NCBI RefSeq assembly: GCF_004005905.1
Contig: NZ_SACO01000010.1
Span: 62,001-126,000, forward strand
Origin: Novosphingobium umbonatum
Lineage (GTDB): Bacteria > Pseudomonadota > Alphaproteobacteria > Sphingomonadales > Sphingomonadaceae
DNA length: 64,000 nt
Direction of reading: 5' to 3'
Below are positions 59,351 to 64,000 of the stretch, one piece after another (position 1 is the first letter of the stretch; each line of letters starts with the position of its first letter). A model generated the notes under the pieces. It saw nothing but the letters and a program-made list of their open reading frames with translations, did no database searches and was not told the origin of the DNA. A program made the position numbers and the translations under genes.

Positions 59351-60030
59351 GCCGTTCCGGACGCGACCCCGTTACCCGCCTGAAAAATGCCAAGGGCCGC
59401 ACGGCCAGCCAGACCCGCTGGCTGCAAAGGCAATTGAACGACCCCTATGTGAAAAAGGCCAAGGCCGACGGCTATCGCAGCCGCGCCGCCTATAAGTTGA
59501 TGGAGTTGGACGACAAATTCGGCCTCGTCAAAGGATCGCGCCGCGTGGTGGACCTTGGCGTGGCGCCCGGTGGCTGGACGCAGGTGGTGCGCCAGCGTAG
59601 CCCGCAGGCGGCGGTTGTGGGCATCGATTTGCTGCCCACCGATCCTATTGAGGGGGCGGTGCTGTTCCAGATGGACTTTATGGCCGATGAAGCGCCCGAT
59701 GTTTTGATGGAAGCCTTGGGCGGCGCGCCCGATCTGGTGATTTCCGACATGGCGGCCAATACGGTGGGGCATAAGCAGACCGACCATTTGCGCACCATGG
59801 GCCTTGTGGAAACGGCGGTGGATTTCGCCTGCCTCAATCTGGCGAAGGGCGGGGCCTTTGTGGCCAAGGTGTTTGCCGGTGGCACCGATCCGGGGCTGCT
59901 CAATATTTTGAAGCGCAATTTTGCCAGCGTGAAGCACGCCAAGCCGCCGGCGAGTCGCAAGGATTCGTCCGAATGGTATGTGATCGCGCAAGGCTTCAAG
60001 GGCCGCGCGGAAGCTGAACCGGAAGAGTGA
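59347..60030 (+). CDS. rlmE: 23S rRNA 2'-O-methyltransferase (RlmE/FtsJ)
   Basis: A 227-residue SAM methyltransferase. Motifs: YRSRAAYKLMELDDKFGLVK, SAM-binding VVDLGVAPGGWTQVV, SDMAANTVGHKQTDH, and FVAKVFAGG. The catalytic K-D-K-E residues are in place (YKL, SDM, AKV and a late SSEWY). It methylates U2552 in the A-loop of 23S rRNA. It is coupled to the Ppx/GppA gene by a four-base overlap. Confidence 0.95.
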   Translation: MSRSGRDPVTRLKNAKGRTASQTRWLQRQLNDPYVKKAKADGYRSRAAYKLMELDDKFGLVKGSRRVVDLGVAPGGWTQVVRQRSPQAAVVGIDLLPTDPIEGAVLFQMDFMADEAPDVLMEALGGAPDLVISDMAANTVGHKQTDHLRTMGLVETAVDFACLNLAKGGAFVAKVFAGGTDPGLLNILKRNFASVKHAKPPASRKDSSEWYVIAQGFKGRAEAEPEE

Positions 60031-60033
60031 GGC

Positions 60034-60077
60034 AAAAAAGGCCCCGAAGGTTGCGAAAAACCTTCGGGGCCTTTTTT
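60034..60077. terminator. Bidirectional terminator between rlmE and cytochrome c
   Basis: The perfect 11-bp stem GGCCCCGAAGG (60040-60050) with CCTTCGGGGCC (60061-60071) has a T-run at 60072-60077 on the plus strand and an A-run at 60034-60039 that serves the minus strand. It fits two convergent genes. Confidence 0.92.
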
Positions 60078-60084
60078 ATGGCTT

Positions 60085-60702
60085 TCAGGCCGGAGCCTTG
60101 GCCTCGCCGCTGGCGGCCTCCGCTGGGGCTGCATCACCCGCAGGCGCTGCTGCCGCAGGCGCTGCTGCCGCAGGGGCTGCGGGCAGGGGCAGGTTGGAAC
60201 CTTGCGCGTTGAGATAGACCATCAGCGCCGCGCGATCTTCCGCCGATTCGAGGCCGGCAAAGGTCATCTTGGTGCCCTCGGCAAAGGCGCGGGGGTTCTT
60301 CAGCCATTCATTCATATTGGCGAAGTCCCACTTGCCGCCCTTGCCAGCAAGGCCCGCCGAGAAGGCAAAGCCGCCGCGACCCTTGCCGATTTCGTCACCG
60401 AAAATGGCATAGATGTTGGGGCCAATGCCATTGGCGCCGCCTTGGGTAATCGTGTGGCAGGATGCGCATTTCTGGAAGACCTGCGCGCCCTTGGTCGCGT
60501 CGGCCTTGGCCAGCAATTCCTCGATCGGCGCTTCGGCAGGGCCTGCCTTTACATCCGATACGCCCGCAATGGGATGGCCCATAACCTCGGGGCGATTTTC
60601 TTTATCGGCATGGAAATAATGCCCGCTCAGGCTGGCCAGACCCAGCCCGACCACCGCGCTGCCCAGAACCCAACCGGCGATGGTATTAAAACGATCGCTC
60701 AT
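60085..60702 (-). CDS. Membrane-anchored class I cytochrome c
   Basis: A 205-residue protein with an N-terminal uncleaved anchor (NTIAGWVLGSAVVGLGLASLSG). A class I cytochrome c domain follows with heme motif CASCH near residue 81, GPNIYAIFG, and the axial Met in GTKMTFAGL. The C-terminal tail is an Ala/Pro repeat. This CycM-like layout serves electron transfer from complex III to a cytochrome oxidase at the periplasmic face. It is divergent from pheA. Confidence 0.92.
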   Translation of the reverse strand: MSDRFNTIAGWVLGSAVVGLGLASLSGHYFHADKENRPEVMGHPIAGVSDVKAGPAEAPIEELLAKADATKGAQVFQKCASCHTITQGGANGIGPNIYAIFGDEIGKGRGGFAFSAGLAGKGGKWDFANMNEWLKNPRAFAEGTKMTFAGLESAEDRAALMVYLNAQGSNLPLPAAPAAAAPAAAAPAGDAAPAEAASGEAKAPA

Positions 60703-60916
60703 CGCAAATGCCCCGTCCCATTTCTGCTGTTGGGCGGAAGGCCCAAAGCTGTTTTGCCCTCAAGCTTAGAGAGCGTCAAACCCAAGCGCAAGGTGCTATT
60801 CGCACCAGTTTCCAGCATAAGCTTCAACCCCGCCCGACTGCTATGGGGAGCAGCAGCCGATCAGGGTCAAAGCCCACTGGCGCTGGCCGGAAAAACCGCC
60901 TATGCGCAGGCCCGCT

Positions 60917-61813
60917 ATGCACAGCTATCCAACGCCCGCTCTGATCCAGGTCAAATCTCTGACAGCTTTGGCAGAAAGTGACCCTTCCAACGCCATCGCC
61001 TTTCAAGGCGCGCCCGGCTGCAATTCGCACCGCGCGGCTTTGGAATATGCGCCCGATTGCGCGCCTTTGCCGTGCTACAGTTTTGAGGATGCGTTGGACG
61101 CGGTGAAGGAAGGCCGCGCCGATCGCGCGATTATTCCCATCGAAAACAGCCAGAACGGTCGTGTGGCCGATATGCATTTCCTGCTGCCCGAAAGCGGATT
61201 GTCGATTGTGGACGAGCATTTCCTCTCGATCCGCCATGCACTGATGGCTCTGCCCGGCGCGAAGGGGCCGTTTGCCGCCGCCTATTCCCACCCGCAGGCG
61301 CTTGGCCAATCGCGCCATTTCCTGCGCGAGCGGGGCATTGTGCCCATGGCCTATGCCGATACGGCGGGGGCTGCGGCCTATGTGCAGGAAATGGGCGACC
61401 CGCAGGCCGCCGCCATTGCGCCCGCGCTGGCCGCAGAGCTTTATGGGCTGGATATTATCCAGAACAATGTCGAGGATGCGGCGGATAATACCACGCGCTT
61501 TGTCGTGCTGTCCCGCGCGCCTTTGGACCCTGCCACCATCACCGGCACGGCGATGACCACGTTTATTTTCGAGGTCCGCAATGTGCCCGCCGCGCTGTTC
61601 AAGGCTTTGGGCGGGTTTGCCACCAATGGCATCAGCATGGTCAAGCTGGAATCCTATCAAAAGGGGGCCAGTTTCGAGGCCACGATGTTCTATGCCGATG
61701 TGCTGGGCAAGCCGGGGGAACCCGCCTTTGACCGAGCGCTGGAGGAGCTGGCCTTCCACACCAAGTCTTTGCGTCTTTTGGGCAGCTATGCCCAGGAATT
61801 GCCCAGAGGGTAA
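60917..61813 (+). CDS. pheA: Prephenate dehydratase
   Basis: A protein of 298 residues from ATG 60917; an ATG at 60902 adds five residues and neither has a clear ribosome site. The catalytic domain has AIAFQGAPGCNSHRAA, VIPIENSQNGRV-like IIPIENSQNGRVADMH, and the key NTTRFVVLS. The C-terminal ACT domain has VKLESYQKGASFEATMFYAD, the phenylalanine feedback site. It makes phenylpyruvate for phenylalanine synthesis. No chorismate mutase domain is fused. Confidence 0.94.
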   Translation: MHSYPTPALIQVKSLTALAESDPSNAIAFQGAPGCNSHRAALEYAPDCAPLPCYSFEDALDAVKEGRADRAIIPIENSQNGRVADMHFLLPESGLSIVDEHFLSIRHALMALPGAKGPFAAAYSHPQALGQSRHFLRERGIVPMAYADTAGAAAYVQEMGDPQAAAIAPALAAELYGLDIIQNNVEDAADNTTRFVVLSRAPLDPATITGTAMTTFIFEVRNVPAALFKALGGFATNGISMVKLESYQKGASFEATMFYADVLGKPGEPAFDRALEELAFHTKSLRLLGSYAQELPRG

Positions 61814-61867
61814 GCTTGGAACTGTAACCTCGATCGCCTAAATTGCTGCCGAGTAAAGGAGTCCCCC

Positions 61868-62992
61868 ATGTCGTCAGTCCGTCCTTGGCGTGATATTGCC
61901 CGCCGCGAATGCCGCCAGATCATGGTGGGCAAGGTGCCCGTTGGCGGCAATGCCCCGATCGCGGTGCAGACCATGACCAACACGCTGACCAGCGATGCGG
62001 CGGCCACGATTGCCCAGATCCGCCGTTGTGAAGAAGCGGGCGCGGATATTGTGCGCGTGTCCTGCCCCGATGTGGAATCGACCGCCGCCTTCAAACAGAT
62101 CGTGCGCGAATCGAATGTGCCTTTGGTGGCCGATATCCATTTCCATTATAAGCGCGCGCTGGAAGCGGCGGACGCGGGCGCGGCCTGTTTGCGGATTAAC
62201 CCCGGCAATATCGGCGGTAGCGACCGCGTGGCCGAAGTGGTGCGCGCGGCCAAGGCCAATGGCTGTTCGATCCGCATTGGCGTGAACGCCGGTTCGCTCG
62301 AGCGCGACCTGCTGGAAAAATATGGCGAGCCTTGCCCCGAAGCCTTGGTGGAAAGCGCGCTGGACCATATCAAATTGTTGCAGGACCACGATTTCCACGA
62401 GTTCAAAGTGGCGGTCAAAGCGTCCGACGTGTTCCTTGCCGTGGCCGCCTATATGGGGCTGGCCGAGGCGGTGGATTGCCCGCTGCATCTGGGCATTACC
62501 GAGGCGGGCGGCTTGATCGGCGGCACGGTGAAAAGCTCCATCGGCATGGGCAACCTGCTGTGGGCCGGCATTGGCGACACGATCCGCGTCTCGCTCTCCG
62601 CCCCGCCGGAGGAAGAGGTGCGCGTGGGCTTTGAAATGCTCAAAGCGCTGGGCCTGCGCACGCGCGGGGTGCGGGTGGTGTCCTGCCCATCCTGCGCGCG
62701 GCAGGGGTTTGACGTTATCAAGACCGTGGAAGCGCTGGAAAGCCGCCTGTCGCATATCAAGACGCCGCTCTCGCTGTCCGTGCTGGGCTGCGTGGTCAAC
62801 GGGCCGGGCGAGGCGCGCGAGACCGATATCGGCCTGACCGGCGGCGGCAATGGCAAGCATATGGTCTACCTCTCCGGCGTGACCGACCATACCGTGCAGA
62901 GCGAGGATATGCTGGAGCATATCGTCAAGCTGGTGGAGGCCAAGGCGGCCGAGATCGAAGCGGCTAATGCTGTGGCGGAAGTGGCCGAGTGA
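61868..62992 (+). CDS. ispG: 4-hydroxy-3-methylbut-2-en-1-yl diphosphate synthase
   Basis: A 374-residue two-domain protein. The N-terminal TIM barrel starts [37 protein letters not shown] and has [12 protein letters not shown] and RINPGNIGG. The C-terminal part binds a [4Fe-4S] cluster: [12 protein letters not shown] and [10 protein letters not shown]. It is the penultimate step of the MEP isoprenoid pathway, the usual one in alphaproteobacteria. AAAGGAG precedes ATG 61868. Confidence 0.96.
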   Translation: MSSVRPWRDIARRECRQIMVGKVPVGGNAPIAVQTMTNTLTSDAAATIAQIRRCEEAGADIVRVSCPDVESTAAFKQIVRESNVPLVADIHFHYKRALEAADAGAACLRINPGNIGGSDRVAEVVRAAKANGCSIRIGVNAGSLERDLLEKYGEPCPEALVESALDHIKLLQDHDFHEFKVAVKASDVFLAVAAYMGLAEAVDCPLHLGITEAGGLIGGTVKSSIGMGNLLWAGIGDTIRVSLSAPPEEEVRVGFEMLKALGLRTRGVRVVSCPSCARQGFDVIKTVEALESRLSHIKTPLSLSVLGCVVNGPGEARETDIGLTGGGNGKHMVYLSGVTDHTVQSEDMLEHIVKLVEAKAAEIEAANAVAEVAE

Positions 62993-63006
62993 TTTAGGAT
63001 TGTTCG

Positions 63007-63037
63007 CAGGGGGCGGCGGCCCCCTGCACCCCCGTTA
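63007..63037. repeat. G/C hairpin repeat, copy 1
   Basis: An 8-bp perfect stem with GGCG loop followed by CACCCCCGTTA. It shares layout and 3' CCCGTTA with the copy at 63518-63548. Confidence 0.5.
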
Positions 63038-63517
63038 CGTCTTCCGGCGATAGGCCGTGTCGGGCGGATAGGGCTGTGACGGGCAGGCAGGTTTGCGCCT
63101 CCGCTGGCCAGTGCGGATCTTTTTTGGCCTGCGCCGCGCAATCCGAAGGACTGGCCGGTGGCTTGGGCCGCCTGGCTTTGGTTAGCGCGGGCGGCGGGTC
63201 TTGCGCTTTTTCCATCGCGAATGGCTTCGGCAAAGCTGCCAACCGAAGCTCGGCCCTGCCAAACGGGCAGCCATAGGGTCGGGCTCGCAGATCGCCCATG
63301 GCCGTTTCATCCCGCCGGTGCTTGCTGGCGGTTTGTGCCTGATCGCGGGCATCACCCCACCATCCCACGCCCCAAACCACCCGCCAGTCCCTCTCCCCAC
63401 CCCTCCCTTTGCGCATCTTGGGTTGGGTAGGTGTTCGCGGTTTATCCGATATGGTTTGTTGTAGGAAAGGGGGGAAATGCTGCGCATGGTTTTTTCGCAG
63501 CCATTTGCCTCCGGCGG

Positions 63518-63548
63518 GCAAAGGGCGGGGGCCCTTTGCAATCCCGTT
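63518..63548. repeat. G/C hairpin repeat, copy 2
   Basis: A 9-bp perfect stem with GGGG loop, followed by AATCCCGTTA. It is the same architecture and direction as copy 1, about 510 bases apart. Confidence 0.5.
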
Positions 63549-63595
63549 AATGGGGTGGGGCGCCTTGCTGTCGTGATGAAAGGGGGAGGCCAAGA

Positions 63596-64000
63596 GTGAC
63601 TGTTAAGCCGCTTCGCGGGAAGAAAAGAGACTTTCCGGATACGGTGCTATTGCGGACGTTCATGCGCGCATGTTATCTCGTTAAAATGCTCTGGTGGGAT
63701 TGGTCGTGGAAACAAAGGGGAAGCACGTTGGCCTGCTTCCTCGCAATTGCAATGGCCCCGTGCCTTTTATTCGGCGGATCATCATTTGGTTGGCGAGCGG
63801 TAATTGGGGGAACCGCGTTCCTCTTAATACCACAAATCGTGGGATGGCTCCTTTTTGTAGGATTAAGGACTGGTATCATGCCAGCACGGGGCGGGAAAGT
63901 TGAACGGAATAGCTCCCCGTTCGGGTTTTGGACGTTAGCCATTGCATACGGAGGGCTTCTTGGATTGTATGGCTGGATTTTAGTTATGGTTCTCTCTGAT
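63596..64000 (+). CDS. Small membrane protein, partial at the right edge
   Basis: An open frame from GTG 63596, seven bases after a strong GGGGGAGG ribosome site, that runs off the window; 135 residues are visible. A basic cytoplasmic start (VTVKPLRGKKRDFPD) is followed by three likely membrane helices: STLACFLAIAMAPCLLFGG, AVIGGTAFLLIPQIVGWLLFVG and FWTLAIAYGGLLGLYGWILV. A basic loop with RTGIMPARGGKVER precedes the last. Family not recognised. Base composition is less GC-rich than the neighbouring genes. Confidence 0.6.
   Translation, partial: MTVKPLRGKKRDFPDTVLLRTFMRACYLVKMLWWDWSWKQRGSTLACFLAIAMAPCLLFGGSSFGWRAVIGGTAFLLIPQIVGWLLFVGLRTGIMPARGGKVERNSSPFGFWTLAIAYGGLLGLYGWILVMVLSD

Larger units (their letters stand above)
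62993..63595. other. Non-coding region with two related hairpins
   Basis: No convincing gene in these 603 bases. Two hairpins of similar design flank it: CAGGGGGC-GGCG-GCCCCCTG (63007-63026) and GCAAAGGGC-GGGG-GCCCTTTGC (63518-63539), each followed by A/C-rich bases and CCCGTTA. The first lies 14 bases past ispG and may help end its transcript. A 199-residue minus-strand open frame spans it but has no family or ribosome support. Confidence 0.5.

Noticed and set aside
62994..63593. 199-codon minus-strand open frame after ispG
   Set aside because: It spans two hairpin repeats, has no recognisable family or ribosome site, and its composition is that of intergenic DNA.
1..64000. CRISPR array, toxin-antitoxin pair or restriction system
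   Set aside because: No regularly spaced repeats with unique spacers and no recognisable cas, toxin-antitoxin or restriction genes were found on either strand.

Overview
The window is GC-rich and has the gene content of a sphingomonad alphaproteobacterium, most like Novosphingobium or a relative. Pointers are the PhyR-NepR-EcfG general stress response locus, class I PHA synthase with a phasin, a PepSY/DUF2271/DUF4198/ApbE iron-type cluster, TonB-dependent uptake of plant compounds, and many overlapping GTG/ATGA starts. The genus is inferred from these families; no rRNA is present.

Bases 1-17,100 hold a catabolic region, all on the + strand: the end of a rhamnose aldolase/dehydrogenase, an exported esterase, L-rhamnose isomerase, and a large GH106-type alpha-L-rhamnosidase. 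A LysR regulator follows, then a tight operon of amidohydrolase, MhpA-like FAD hydroxylase, GlcG/HbpS protein, extradiol-type VOC dioxygenase and FAH-family hydrolase. After these come a TonB-dependent receptor, an alpha/beta hydrolase and an exported GH1 glucosidase. Together they suggest uptake, deglycosylation and ring cleavage of a rhamnosylated plant phenolic, possibly a flavonoid rutinoside. The substrate is inferred.

Bases 17,100-28,200 hold a divergent SDR/MFS pair, a Fur-box-preceded PepSY-DUF2271-DUF4198-ApbE operon, a LOG-family protein, a DUF2306 membrane protein, thiD with DUF1272, glmM and a dicarboxylate-type symporter. Bases 28,200-31,900 are the general stress response locus: ecfG and nepR, a CHASE/HWE sensor kinase and phyR. 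It carries a symmetric bidirectional EcfG promoter and an EcfG-type promoter driving an apparent C-rich small RNA.

Bases 31,900-42,100 carry an acetyltransferase-like protein, a fatty acid hydroxylase-family protein, lptG/lptF, clpS, a phasin with two usable starts, phaC and an aminotransferase. Bases 42,500-48,000 encode an NAD-linked molybdenum formate dehydrogenase (fdsGB-mobA-fdsAD). Bases 48,708-57,406 are an 8.7-kb integrated element in the 3' end of tRNA-Cys, bounded by a 22-bp direct repeat. It has a P4-type integrase, an AlpA-like regulator, a DnaB helicase with a replication-initiator-like partner, two exported cargo proteins and a broken IS5-type transposase, but no recognisable virion or conjugation genes. 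The rest holds tRNA-Gln, a Ppx/GppA phosphatase, rlmE, a cytochrome c, prephenate dehydratase, ispG and a partial membrane protein gene at the right edge.
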